Below, in pieces: positions 45,531 through 52,945 of a stretch of DNA of 64,000 bases. The DNA is from Streptomyces sp. NBC_01478 (GTDB taxonomy: Bacteria > Actinomycetota > Actinomycetes > Streptomycetales > Streptomycetaceae), in NCBI RefSeq assembly GCF_036227225.1, contig NZ_CP109444.1, positions 9,219,501 to 9,283,500 of the forward strand, written 5' to 3'. The position numbers and the translations under genes were made by a program. The notes under the pieces are model-generated. The model worked only from the letters and a program-made list of their open reading frames with translations, did no database searches and had not been told where the DNA came from. How positions within the stretch are numbered: the first letter of the stretch is position 1; each line of letters starts with the position of its first letter.

Positions 45531-46427
45531 TCAGTAGTTGAGGTAGTACAAGGCACTGTTGATCAGATCCCGCGCATCGGCCTCATCCCACTTCTGGCCC
45601 TCACCGAAGACCTTCTTTACTTCGTTGGGCTCCACCATGTGCCGCGTACCGAACCAGGCGTTCGTCAGTTGGCTGCGGACGTTGAGCAGACTGCTCCGTA
45701 CGGCGTCATCGAATCCGCCCCCGAGGAACACGTGGTTGGGCACGTTGTAGATCAGACACTCGGAGAAGTACGACGGCAACTCCTTGATCACACCCTCTGT
45801 CGAGAGGTCGTTCTCCACGTTCTTCAGCACCCGCACGACGAACTTGTACCGCCGGTTCGTCAGACCGTTCTTCGTACGCCCGTTGGCGAGCTGCAGCTCT
45901 GGCCAGTTGACGATCTTTTTGCCATCTTGGCCAAACACGACGCTTCCTTCGCGCTTGCCTCCGGTAGCTCTGCTGTCGAACAGCACGTACTTGAAGCACG
46001 GCACGACATCAATGCTGGGGCGACTGCCGATGACTTCCGGAACGTAGAACGCGATGTTGTGATCGGCGTCGACCGTCCCGAAATGCTCATCAAGCGCCTC
46101 GTGGACCTCCTTACGGAGGCTGTCCGTCGTCCACGGACCTGTGTACGCGTCCGGCTTGTTGAACCACGACGTACCGTCGTAGTAGAAGCACTCGTTCAGC
46201 TGCACCTTGATGTCAACGTCGCTGTCGCCGCGGACGTTGGTCTTGTTCGGATAGGAGCCCTTCGCCTCGACAGTCAAATCGACCCCTTGGAACGGTTCGT
46301 GCAGAGAAATCGCTCCCTGCACCATGCGCTCCGCGCGCTCCAGACGGTCTTGTTCCGACTGGCCTGGCGGATTTGGCCACTTGCTGATCAACGTGAGCCG
46401 CTGGTCATAGGTCAACTGCCGTGGCAT
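45531..46427 (-). CDS. cdn: CD-NTase (cGAS/DncV-like nucleotidyltransferase) of CBASS
   Basis: 298 residues from the ATG at 46427, with GGGGGAGG upstream; the longer frame lacks a ribosome site. The polymerase-beta-type active site is intact: G57-S58 in KGSYPNKTNVRGDSDVDI with D70 and D72, and the third acid D140 in PSIDVVPCF. The C-terminal helical domain (EVKKVFGEGQKWDEADARDLINSALYYLN) fits the SMODS family. It would make a cyclic di- or oligonucleotide on phage infection. With only an effector gene beside it, this is a short type I CBASS. Nucleotide product not predictable. Confidence 0.85.
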   Translation of the reverse strand: MPRQLTYDQRLTLISKWPNPPGQSEQDRLERAERMVQGAISLHEPFQGVDLTVEAKGSYPNKTNVRGDSDVDIKVQLNECFYYDGTSWFNKPDAYTGPWTTDSLRKEVHEALDEHFGTVDADHNIAFYVPEVIGSRPSIDVVPCFKYVLFDSRATGGKREGSVVFGQDGKKIVNWPELQLANGRTKNGLTNRRYKFVVRVLKNVENDLSTEGVIKELPSYFSECLIYNVPNHVFLGGGFDDAVRSSLLNVRSQLTNAWFGTRHMVEPNEVKKVFGEGQKWDEADARDLINSALYYLNY

Positions 46428-46574
46428 GTAGGTCCTCCCCCGCCCCGAGTCTTTCCTTGACAACAACAGCCTAAGTACAGGCACTGACAAACCCGCCCAC
46501 CAGCAACAACATCTGCCTGGAGGCGGACGGATCCGCCGTGTCGTGGTGCTGTGACCTCTGCTGCGACTAATGCC
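46428..46574. other. CBASS upstream region
   Basis: No gene. The promoter of the CBASS operon must lie here; no confident -35/-10 pair was seen. Together with the doubtful ORF at 46575-46760 and the stretch up to 47006 this is a gene-poor junction. Confidence 0.4.
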
Positions 46575-46760
46575 TCACGTGTGGACGAACGGCTGGCGTG
46601 ATTCGGATGGCTGCTGATTCGTCCGCTGCCTCAGGTACGTCTTCCCAGTCCGTGGTGGCGTGGGAGTCTGCCCAGGCCCGAGTGGCAAGCAACGTGCCCA
46701 ATGGCCAGATGCGATGCGCCCGCCGCACCCATTACAGGGCTTTTTGTGATTTTTACGCAT
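46575..46760 (-). CDS. Doubtful 61-aa ORF with Cys-rich start
   Basis: Begins MRKNHKKPCNGCGGRIASGH. The CNGCGG element resembles half of a DnaJ-type zinc finger seen in small proteins of actinomycete mobile elements, but the second C-x-x-C is missing, leaving only ARCLPL. It may be a decayed zinc-finger gene. No clear ribosome site. Confidence 0.3.
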   Translation of the reverse strand: MRKNHKKPCNGCGGRIASGHWARCLPLGPGQTPTPPRTGKTYLRQRTNQQPSESRQPFVHT

Positions 46761-47006
46761 AGATACGGAGGAATCTCCGAACCAACCGCACGGTGATGCC
46801 GGGAACGGCAGACTCGCTCCTGATCCGCCGTTCTGCGGCGGATCGTTGGGTTGCGTCTCGGGGGCGTGGCGCTCGACCTGTCCTTCTTCAGCACCCGCGG
46901 GCCCGGGGTGCAGTGCGCGTCGTCAGGGGAAGACGCGCACATCATCAGACGATCGGTACAGGACAGACAGGAGTCGGCGCGCGATCGGGCCCCTTGGCGC
47001 GTCGGA

Positions 47007-47264
47007 GTGCCTGTGTACGAGTCATTGCTGCATCTGCTGCGTGCGTCCCTGCCCGAATTCCTGGGCAGTCTCATGGCCGCCACAGTGCTCACCATCGTGG
47101 GCTGGAGTGTGAAGTCGATCCGCGACCGGAGGCGCGTCCGACGGACGCGGGACGACACGCCCCAACTCGGCGCCCCCGCAACCGATACTGACCGCTCGTC
47201 GGCTGCCTGGGCCCGGTTGCCCCCGTTGGGCTCAACGGGGGCAAATTTCCCAGGATCGCCATAA
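47007..47264 (+). CDS. Small membrane protein
   Basis: 85 residues from a GTG. One hydrophobic helix (LPEFLGSLMAATVLTIVGWSV) followed by a strongly basic stop-transfer segment (RDRRRVRRTRDD), a layout common among tiny Streptomyces membrane proteins of unknown role. The ribosome site is weak. The 3' end runs through the hairpin at 47217-47244, so the last about 15 codons are questionable. Confidence 0.4.
   Translation: MPVYESLLHLLRASLPEFLGSLMAATVLTIVGWSVKSIRDRRRVRRTRDDTPQLGAPATDTDRSSAAWARLPPLGSTGANFPGSP
47217..47244. terminator. Hairpin terminator between convergent units
   Basis: 12-bp stem TTGCCCCCGTTG / CAACGGGGGCAA with a 4-nt loop and an ATTT run on the plus side. It lies 80 bp past the last gene of the minus-strand stem-peptide operon and can end that transcript. 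Confidence 0.7.
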
Positions 47265-47323
47265 GCCGCGAGTACGAGGCGGAGTCGGGCCCTGCGCTGG
47301 CGGACAAGCAGGTCGGCGGCTGC

Positions 47324-47686
47324 TTACAGGCCGGTGACGGGTTGTCTGGTGAGTGCTTGGGCGATCTGCCAGAGCTGTCCGCCGCGGGACGCCTTCACGA
47401 GAACGACGTCGCCGGGGCGGAGGATGGAGGCCAGGTAGGCGGCGGCGGTGCCGTTGTCGCCGACCATCGCGATGTCCGGCACGCCGGCCGCGCCTGCCGC
47501 GAGGGCGAGTTGCTTGGCGAGTGTGTCGCCGACCGCGACGATGAGGTCGACGCCGTTCTCGGCTGCCATGCGGCCGACCTGGCGGTGGGCTTCGACTGCT
47601 TCGTCGCCCAGTTCCAGCATCTCTCCGAGTACGGCGATCCTCCGGCCGCCTGCGGCCTCGGTCGTGTCGCCGTCCGTCTCGGGCAT
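47324..47686 (-). CDS. Stand-alone MurF C-terminal domain
   Basis: 120 residues. The whole protein is the C-terminal (glutamate-ligase-type) domain of MurF: RIAVLGEMLELGDEAVEAHRQVGRMAAENG, DLIVAVGD, then RPGDVVLVKASRGGQL. Full MurF is about 450-470 residues and needs its central domain for ATP, which is absent, so this protein cannot ligate alone. It might hold a Mur-type substrate or act with the ATP-grasp ligase encoded two genes upstream. Its ATG overlaps the C39 stop as TGATG, so it is a genuine coupled gene and not debris. Last gene of the operon. Confidence 0.8.
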   Translation of the reverse strand: MPETDGDTTEAAGGRRIAVLGEMLELGDEAVEAHRQVGRMAAENGVDLIVAVGDTLAKQLALAAGAAGVPDIAMVGDNGTAAAYLASILRPGDVVLVKASRGGQLWQIAQALTRQPVTGL

Positions 47687-48234
47687 CAAGACTCTCCGTT
47701 GTGAATGAGGGGCGCGAAGGTGATCGCGCGGCCGGTATAGGAAGCGGACACGCGGCTGAGGGGGACTCGATCGTGCGTCTGGCCCCAGGCCGACGGGTCT
47801 CGGAACTCGATCGTCGGGTCGGGGGCGTCCTCGTAGCCACAAAGGATGACGAGGTGGCCCCCGGAACGGCCGTCGTCGGGGAGCTGCTCGGTGACGGACA
47901 CGATGACGGGTGCGACATCGAGGCGGGCGAGAAGGTCTTGGACGGGTACGGGCTCTGCGGTCGCAGGTACGCCGAGATCGGTAGCCAGGTTCGCGATCCC
48001 CGTGTGGAGTGCTCCACGCGGGGTCAGGACCTCTTGCTTGACCGCGAGTTTCAGCAGTTCCGTGACCGTGGGTGCTTCGCGCCCGTAGGCGAGCAGGATC
48101 ATTCTCAGAGATGCCAGGCCGCACGCCCGGTTGGACCATTCCAGTCTGTCCCCGAGTGCCCAGCCTCCGTGCCGATCCCATTCCTCGGGGGCGATGAGCT
48201 GTCGGCACATGGGGACATCGTGGACGCGCGACAC
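47686..48234 (-). CDS. C39-like cysteine peptidase family protein
   Basis: 182 residues from a GTG with GTAGGAG ten bases upstream, overlapping the end of the ligase gene. Papain-like C39 plan: nucleophile C38 in NRACGLASLRMILLAYG, His127 in GGHLVILCGYED, Asp146 in FRDPSAWG. The oxyanion-hole Gln that normally precedes the Cys by six residues appears to be Glu32. No signal peptide or ABC-transporter fusion, so it is cytoplasmic. It could cut a leader, trim a small peptide or act as an acyl/peptidyl transferase. Substrate unknown. Confidence 0.75.
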   Translation of the reverse strand: MSRVHDVPMCRQLIAPEEWDRHGGWALGDRLEWSNRACGLASLRMILLAYGREAPTVTELLKLAVKQEVLTPRGALHTGIANLATDLGVPATAEPVPVQDLLARLDVAPVIVSVTEQLPDDGRSGGHLVILCGYEDAPDPTIEFRDPSAWGQTHDRVPLSRVSASYTGRAITFAPLIHNGES

Positions 48235-48247
48235 AGCGGGCGGGCTC

Positions 48248-49339
48248 CTACGGTGAGACGGCAGCCTCCCGGGTCAGCGTGGTGCTGGAGAACGCGGGAG
48301 TGGGCAGGGGGACATCGTATGGCGGTCGGGTCAACGCCTCGTGCAGCATGGCCACTACGACGTCCGTGTGTGTGAGTCCGACCATCGCGGCGCCCACCAC
48401 GAAGTTGCTGTCGCGGGACATGCCCGGCGTGCTGTTGACCTCCAGCACGTACGGCTGGTTGTCCTCGGCGAGGATGAAGTCGACGCGCGCCGAACCACGC
48501 AGCCCGAGCCCGTCCCACAGCGTCGTGGCGCACTCGGTGACCTTGGACAGCACCTCGGGCGACAACTCGGCGGCCCGAACGGCTACGGCGCCCCTGGAGT
48601 CCACGTCGAGTTTCGTGTCGGCGTCGTAGAACTCCGCCTCGGTGGCTTCGGTGGCCAGCGGGGGAAGTACGACGACAGCGCCTCCGGGCAGTTCCAGGAG
48701 CCCCACGGTGAGCGGTACGCCGGGCAGGTAGTCCTCGACCAGTACGGCGTCGCCGTCTTCGCCGGCAGCGGCGGCCAATGCCACGGGAAGGTCCGGCTGT
48801 TCGCGTACCAGGCTCATGCCCACGCTGGAGCCGCCGAAGGGCGGCTTGACCATCGCTGCCCGTCCGTTCCAGGGCATCGGCCCGCCGGACCACACCCACC
48901 ACCCGGGGGTGGGGACGCCGAGGCTCAGCATCACCCGCTTGCAGAGAATCTTGTCGGCGGCCACCGCGGACGCGGCGACTCCGCTGCCGCAGTACGGCAC
49001 GCGCAGGTAGTCGAGCAGACCCTGTAGCCTCCCGTCCTCCCCGTACGGACCGTGAAGGTTGGAGAGGGCCACGTCGTAGCCGGCCAACTCCGTGATGAAG
49101 TCCGGCTCGCAGGGGTTCAGTACTTTCCAGCGGGCGCCGATGTCGTCGAGGGCCTCGGACAGGGCGGTCACGGAGCGCTGGTCCACGGGGCATTTCGAGT
49201 GGTACAGGCGGTCCTCGGCTGATACCGGCCCGTAGACGAGGGCGACACCGAGCCCCTCTCGGTCGTGCTGCCAGTCGCGAAGGTTCTGGGCGGCCTCGCG
49301 CACCGCGAGGTCCGAGCTGGAGGTGAGGAACTGAGTCAT
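48248..49339 (-). CDS. D-alanine-D-alanine ligase family ATP-grasp enzyme
   Basis: 363 residues, normal Ddl length. It carries family signatures along its length: LHGPYGEDGRLQG (residues 95-107), PYCGSGVAASAVAADK, the ATP-grasp loop VKPPFGGSSVG (164-174), and the Mg/ATP site FILAEDNQPYVLEVNSTPGM near 305-322. Ddl enzymes join two D-amino acids through an acyl phosphate. The first about 30 residues and the EVNSTPGMS variation differ from housekeeping Ddl, so the second substrate may differ too. Its ATG overlaps the epimerase stop (ATGA). It could make a new dipeptide or act as a resistance copy. Confidence 0.85.
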   Translation of the reverse strand: MTQFLTSSSDLAVREAAQNLRDWQHDREGLGVALVYGPVSAEDRLYHSKCPVDQRSVTALSEALDDIGARWKVLNPCEPDFITELAGYDVALSNLHGPYGEDGRLQGLLDYLRVPYCGSGVAASAVAADKILCKRVMLSLGVPTPGWWVWSGGPMPWNGRAAMVKPPFGGSSVGMSLVREQPDLPVALAAAAGEDGDAVLVEDYLPGVPLTVGLLELPGGAVVVLPPLATEATEAEFYDADTKLDVDSRGAVAVRAAELSPEVLSKVTECATTLWDGLGLRGSARVDFILAEDNQPYVLEVNSTPGMSRDSNFVVGAAMVGLTHTDVVVAMLHEALTRPPYDVPLPTPAFSSTTLTREAAVSP

Positions 49340-50136
49340 GCGAGGACCCCTTCGAAGGTGTGGGTGACCGGTCCGCCGACCCAGTGCGTTCGCTTCGGCC
49401 GGTCGGGATGGGGCCGCACCGTGAGCGGTTCCCCGGCGCGGTTGTGGACGGTGACGGTGCGCGGCGACACGAGTCCGCGCAGGGTGGCGATGACGACGGC
49501 CGCGACGGCTCCGCTCCCGCAGGAGAGGGTTTCCGCCTCGACGCCGCGCTCGTAGGTGCGGATCTTCAGCGCCTGATGGCCGGCGGCCTGTACGAAGTTG
49601 ACGTTCGTCCCCAGCGGGGCCAGGTCCGGGTGGTGGCGGATGAGGCGTCCGACGAGTACCGCGTCGATGGCGTCCACGTCGTCCACGATGGCGACGACGT
49701 GTTCGGTGCCGGTGTGGGCGCCGTCGAACCAAGTGGGCTTGCCGTTGATGACGGTCTGCACGCGTCGGGGATGGACCGCACCGACCTCGGCCGTGACCCA
49801 CACGGAGTCGTCGCTCACGATCGCCTCGTGCGTCACCCCCGCCATGCGGAGACTCATCTCGCGGACGCCGTGGTCGTGGTGTGCGGCCCAGGCGGTACAC
49901 CGCAGCGCGTTGCCGCACATCGTCGCGATCGAGCCGTCGGCGTTGAAGCAGCCGACTTCGAGGACGAGCGGGCTGATGCTGATCAGGCTGCTGATGACAA
50001 GGCCGTCCGCGCCTACGCCGGTTCGTCTGGCGCAGAGGCGCTCGGCCTCCTTTGGCCAGTCCTTCTCGCTGTTCGGCGAGGGGTCGGATAACAGGACGAA
50101 GTCGTTCCCCGCTCCGTGGATCTTGCGGAAGCGCAT
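49336..50136 (-). CDS. Diaminopimelate-epimerase (DapF) family epimerase
   Basis: 266 residues with GAGGAG ten bases before the ATG. It opens with the DapF signature HGAGNDFVLL. The two catalytic cysteines are C74 in FNADGSIATMCGNALRC and C206 in ETLSCGSGAVAA, the thiolate pair that inverts a C-alpha centre without cofactor. GNALRC replaces the usual GNGxRC, hinting at altered substrate choice. Streptomyces needs DapF only for lysine (its wall uses LL-DAP), so a second copy on a mobile element suggests a special product. Compare the DapF-like racemase in D-cycloserine synthesis (DcsC). Coupled to the ligase gene by a 4-base overlap. Confidence 0.87.
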   Translation of the reverse strand: MRFRKIHGAGNDFVLLSDPSPNSEKDWPKEAERLCARRTGVGADGLVISSLISISPLVLEVGCFNADGSIATMCGNALRCTAWAAHHDHGVREMSLRMAGVTHEAIVSDDSVWVTAEVGAVHPRRVQTVINGKPTWFDGAHTGTEHVVAIVDDVDAIDAVLVGRLIRHHPDLAPLGTNVNFVQAAGHQALKIRTYERGVEAETLSCGSGAVAAVVIATLRGLVSPRTVTVHNRAGEPLTVRPHPDRPKRTHWVGGPVTHTFEGVLA

Positions 50137-50196
50137 GGCGAAGCTCCTCGCTGGCGTGAGGTGAGAGTTCTCGTGATGGCTGGATGGGGCTTGGGG

Positions 50197-50442
50197 TCAG
50201 AGGAGTTCGACGGGCCGATACGTGGTCGCCGACTCCTTCATGACCCACGGGGAGTGCCCGTCGAAGATCAGAACCCGGCGCCCCGCGGTGCCGGCGGACC
50301 TCATGTCGCGGACCCGCAGGTACAACCCGTCGAGGAACACGAAATCGCCTACGTGGACATCGCTTGGTTGCCTCTGACCGGGGATGGTGCCGAGGGGCGG
50401 AGAAGGTGCAGGAATTGGGCTGGTGGTGCGGCGCTCGTACAT
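50197..50442 (-). CDS. Small beta-rich protein of unknown function
   Basis: 81 residues from an ATG directly after the stop of the 28-aa gene, with TGGAGAGG upstream. A proline-rich start is followed by VHVGDFVFLDGLYLRVRDM and RRVLIFDGHSPWVMKE, which look like the strands of a small SH3-like or WYL-like barrel. No known family recognised. It lies 60 bp upstream of the epimerase gene, so it is part of the operon. Confidence 0.6.
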   Translation of the reverse strand: MYERRTTSPIPAPSPPLGTIPGQRQPSDVHVGDFVFLDGLYLRVRDMRSAGTAGRRVLIFDGHSPWVMKESATTYRPVELL

Positions 50443-50529
50443 TCAGCCTCTCCAGATGGCCAGGAGGATCGAACCGCCGAGTGCCAAGAGGCTTGCCACG
50501 TAAGCGAGTTGTTGGTTCCGGGGGCTCAA
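50443..50529 (-). CDS. 28-aa single-helix microprotein
   Basis: A TTG overlapping the Nudix stop (TTGA) opens 28 codons: MSPRNQQLAYVASLLALGGS then ILLAIWRG. The TGA is followed at once by the ATG of the 81-aa gene. One clear membrane helix with basic residues near both ends. The precise fit between two stops and starts supports real translation. No homologue known to me; it may tether or regulate operon products at the membrane. Confidence 0.5.
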   Translation of the reverse strand: MSPRNQQLAYVASLLALGGSILLAIWRG

Positions 50530-51068
50530 GGGGCACCGACCAGGTGGCCGTGAAGGCGGTCGCGGACCGACGGGATACCGATCTCCTCAAGGGGCATCCA
50601 GGCCGCCGCGCCGGCTTCGATCACCATCGGGGCGATGGCGCCGGAGTGGGCCCGGAAGAGGTATCGGAAGCCGATCCGGAGGCGGGAGCCGTACCTGTGT
50701 TGCCCCGCTCTGGTCACGTCGATCAGGAAGGGGCCATCGCTGTCGGGTTCCGTCCACACGTCCCGGATGCCGACCGCCTCGGCCAGCAGACGCAGCGCCG
50801 CCTCTCCGAGCGAGTCGTCCTGTTCCTCGGGCTCTGCTTCGGCCAGGGCGAAGGTGCCTTCGTGCCGCAGGCACAGGACACGATCGTGCTCGTCGACTAC
50901 GACCGCGCCCGTCGTGATGAGCGGGCAGCGCTGGCTGTGGGTGCAGGTCCCGCGCTGTGCGTGGTCGCGGGCGGCGTCGTACACCGGCATCAGCGCCATC
51001 TGCTCGTCAGGGTGCGCGTAGATGTAGTGGGACAACTCCCGGACGATCTGGTCCTCCCGGACACTCAC
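50526..51068 (-). CDS. Nudix-fold protein with degenerate catalytic box
   Basis: 180 residues from a GTG overlapping the preceding stop (GTGA). Nudix strands are clear (PLITTGAVVVDEHDRVLCLRHEG; RIGFRYLFRAHSG). The catalytic helix, normally G-x5-E-x7-REU-x-EE-x-GU, reads EQDDSLGEAALRLLAEAVGI: the Glu of RE is Leu and the second Glu of EE is Ala. It has therefore probably lost Mg-dependent hydrolysis and may bind a nucleotide or isopentenyl-type ligand, or act as a regulator. Confidence 0.72.
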   Translation of the reverse strand: MSVREDQIVRELSHYIYAHPDEQMALMPVYDAARDHAQRGTCTHSQRCPLITTGAVVVDEHDRVLCLRHEGTFALAEAEPEEQDDSLGEAALRLLAEAVGIRDVWTEPDSDGPFLIDVTRAGQHRYGSRLRIGFRYLFRAHSGAIAPMVIEAGAAAWMPLEEIGIPSVRDRLHGHLVGAP

Positions 51069-51454
51069 GGGGCACCGAGCCCGTGGCGCTGCGTGTAGAT
51101 CCACAGGAGCCTTCGCGTGACGTCGGCGGCATCCCGTAGATAGATGAAGGCGCCGAACGACGGGGTCTCCGCGGTCGGCCGGTTCTGCAGGTCGAGGAGC
51201 CGGTATCCCTTGCGGAACAGCTCCCGTACGTCTTCGTCCTCGTCCGCCCCCAGGTCCTCACCGAGCAGAAGGTTGAGGTGCCCGACGACCTCCGGCAGGG
51301 AGGCGTCCATGTCCTTGCGGGTGGAAGTGGCCATCTGCATGGAGAGGGCAGCCTCGGTGCTTTCCGAAATCGTCTCGACGTCGACTGGGAGAACTTCGGT
51401 TCCCGCGCTGTCGGTTGCTCTCGATGCCTTGCCGCTACTTGCCACAGTGATCAC
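51065..51454 (-). CDS. Uncharacterised 129-aa protein
   Basis: GTG start with AAGGGG eight bases upstream. A low-complexity N-terminal third (Ser/Thr/Ala/Asp) is followed by a compact acidic-basic domain: HLNLLLGEDLGADEDEDVRELFRKGYRLLDLQNRPTAETPSFGAFIYLRDAADVTRRLLWIY. No motif recognised. First gene after the XRE regulator; its stop is coupled to the Nudix start, so it probably leads the biosynthetic part of the operon. Confidence 0.6.
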   Translation of the reverse strand: MITVASSGKASRATDSAGTEVLPVDVETISESTEAALSMQMATSTRKDMDASLPEVVGHLNLLLGEDLGADEDEDVRELFRKGYRLLDLQNRPTAETPSFGAFIYLRDAADVTRRLLWIYTQRHGLGAP

Positions 51455-51530
51455 CGTCTCGCCCCTTCAGTACGCGTTTCCGGCCGTGCCAGTAACGCTA
51501 AGAAGGGCGATGGGAAGGGCTCTACGAGTG

Positions 51531-51549
51531 TGCCGGAACTTGCCCGGCA
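51531..51549 (-). promoter_or_regulatory. Operator-like palindrome with ACTTGCC core
   Basis: TGCCGGAACTTGCCCGGCA has self-complementary ends (TGCCGG / CCCGGCA) around AACTTG. It lies 77 bp upstream of the 129-aa gene, just outside the XRE stop. The same GGAACTTGCC string occurs at 53222. Confidence 0.45.
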
Positions 51550-51550
51550 T

Positions 51551-52396
51551 TCACCCCAGGGATTCGATGGCCGCCGTGATGATTTCGCGCGCCGCCGAGC
51601 CGTAGACGGCGAGTTCGGCCAGTTCCGTGAACGTCTGGGCATACATGGCAAGTTCGTGCTTCTGCGTGACGGCGAGGTGGGCCGAGACGAGTTCGACGTG
51701 GACCGTGTGGTCGTCGTACAGGAAGAAGCCTTCGACGGGCCAGAGGCCGGAACGGTCGGCGTCCTCGGGGATGATGCCGATGCTCACCGAAGGAAGCGCC
51801 ATAACGCTGAGCAGATAGCCGAGTTGGCCGGCCATCACCTCCGTCCCGCCTATGCGCTTTCGGAGCGCTCCCTCTTCCAGGAGGATCGCGAATGTGTGGT
51901 TGCCGTAGACGATCTGCTGCTTCTCCACACGCACCTTGACGGCCGCCGGCACGTCATCAATGAGGCCGCGGCGGTTGCGAATTGAGGTGAGCAGTGCGGT
52001 GATGTACGAGGCCGTCTGCACCGGGCCGGGAATGAGCCACGGCGAGTAGAAGCGGAAGCGCTGGGTGCGTTCCCACAGGGGGAGGACGGACTCCTGGGCC
52101 TGCTTCAGGCCGGTGCGCTCCAACCTGCGCCACTCGACGTACATGCCCTCGATGCCGCGGGCTGTCGAGACGAGATCCTCGGCCGTGCCCTCCGCACCGC
52201 AGGCAGCGGCCCACGCACGCAGGTCGCGCTCCGAGGGCGGACGCGTGCCGCTCTCGAAGCGCGAACACTTCGACTCGTGCCAGCCGAGGCTGCTGGCCAA
52301 CGCTCGTTTGGTGAGCCCGGCTTCGAGCCGGATTTCGCTCAGGCGTTTACCTAGAGCCCGGCGGGCTTCCTGAACGCTCGAAGATGGCGATGTCAT
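51551..52396 (-). CDS. XRE-family regulator with DUF5753 (Scr1-like antitoxin/regulator)
   Basis: 281 residues. N-terminal lambda-repressor HTH (LGKRLSEIRLEAGLTKRALASSLGWHESKCSRFESG, residues 15-50). The DUF5753 ligand-type domain covers about residues 100-270 (FRFYSPWLIPGPVQTASYITALL; FFLYDDHTVHVELVSAHLAVT). In Streptomyces such proteins pair with small DUF397 or DUF6879 partners in WhiJ-like loci that tune development or toxin-antitoxin-like switches. Here the partner lies directly upstream. Likely autoregulates through the GGCAAGTT repeats at 53222-53241 and may gate the downstream stem-peptide operon. Confidence 0.85.
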   Translation of the reverse strand: MTSPSSSVQEARRALGKRLSEIRLEAGLTKRALASSLGWHESKCSRFESGTRPPSERDLRAWAAACGAEGTAEDLVSTARGIEGMYVEWRRLERTGLKQAQESVLPLWERTQRFRFYSPWLIPGPVQTASYITALLTSIRNRRGLIDDVPAAVKVRVEKQQIVYGNHTFAILLEEGALRKRIGGTEVMAGQLGYLLSVMALPSVSIGIIPEDADRSGLWPVEGFFLYDDHTVHVELVSAHLAVTQKHELAMYAQTFTELAELAVYGSAAREIITAAIESLG

Positions 52397-52423
52397 GTCG
52401 CTGCGACGGTGCTGTTCGAGCTA

Positions 52424-52945
52424 TCAGGCCGACTCGGCCGGCTGGAACTCCGCGTGCGGTGTTGCCCGCGCCCACACGGCCTCGAAGGCCGACTCGCAGA
52501 GCTTCGCCACTTCCGGGTCGTCCGTGAGTTCCACCTCCATGTTCTCGCCTTCGCCGTCGAAGTGGTTGACGAGGACAAGGCTGGAGTCGAAGAGCCAGAA
52601 GTCGTTGCCCGGGAGCGCGAGAGCCGTTGAGTTTCGCCGGGAGAACCAGCGCACGTGCTCGCCGGCGGCGATGTTGAGTCCGTCCGTCACGTCGTACTCG
52701 AAGCGGATGTACTCGCTGATGGGAGTCGAGACGACGCGGGCCCGTCGGATCTCGACGCCTCGCGAGGTGGCCTCCGTGACGATGCTGTGCCAGTCGCCCC
52801 AGCGCTCGGCTGGGTCGAGTGTGATGCCGGCTTTCCAGTCGATGAAGGCCGGGTCCGACTTCATGTAGGCGTCGCGCATCTCCAGATGGACAGCCGTCCG
52901 CTGGCAGTCGCGGAACAGCTCCTCAAACGTCGGGATTCTCGTCAA
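52424..52945 (-). CDS. DUF6879 protein, partner of the XRE regulator
   Basis: 173 residues from a TTG with a near-perfect GGAGGTGA six bases upstream; the start lies inside the preceding gene's 3' end. The family hallmark runs from LFRDCQRTAVHLEMRDAYM through RRARVVSTPISEYIRFEYDVT, HVRWFSRRNSTALALPGNDFWLFDSSLVLVNHFDG. DUF6879 proteins are nearly always encoded next to XRE-DUF5753 regulators; their biochemical role is unknown, possibly the toxin-like or effector half of the pair. Confidence 0.8.
   Translation of the reverse strand: MTRIPTFEELFRDCQRTAVHLEMRDAYMKSDPAFIDWKAGITLDPAERWGDWHSIVTEATSRGVEIRRARVVSTPISEYIRFEYDVTDGLNIAAGEHVRWFSRRNSTALALPGNDFWLFDSSLVLVNHFDGEGENMEVELTDDPEVAKLCESAFEAVWARATPHAEFQPAESA

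Noticed and set aside
44883..46427. Type II or III CBASS
   Set aside because: No Cap2 (E1/E2), Cap3 (JAB) or HORMA/TRIP13 genes next to the CD-NTase.
46631..47158. 175-aa minus-strand ORF next to CBASS
   Set aside because: Ser/Arg-rich composition, no family likeness, overlaps a better small membrane protein on the other strand.
48248..49339. Vancomycin-type resistance ligase (VanA-like)
   Set aside because: No vanH, vanX or vanR/S genes alongside; epimerase and C39 context fits biosynthesis better, although a resistance role is not excluded.
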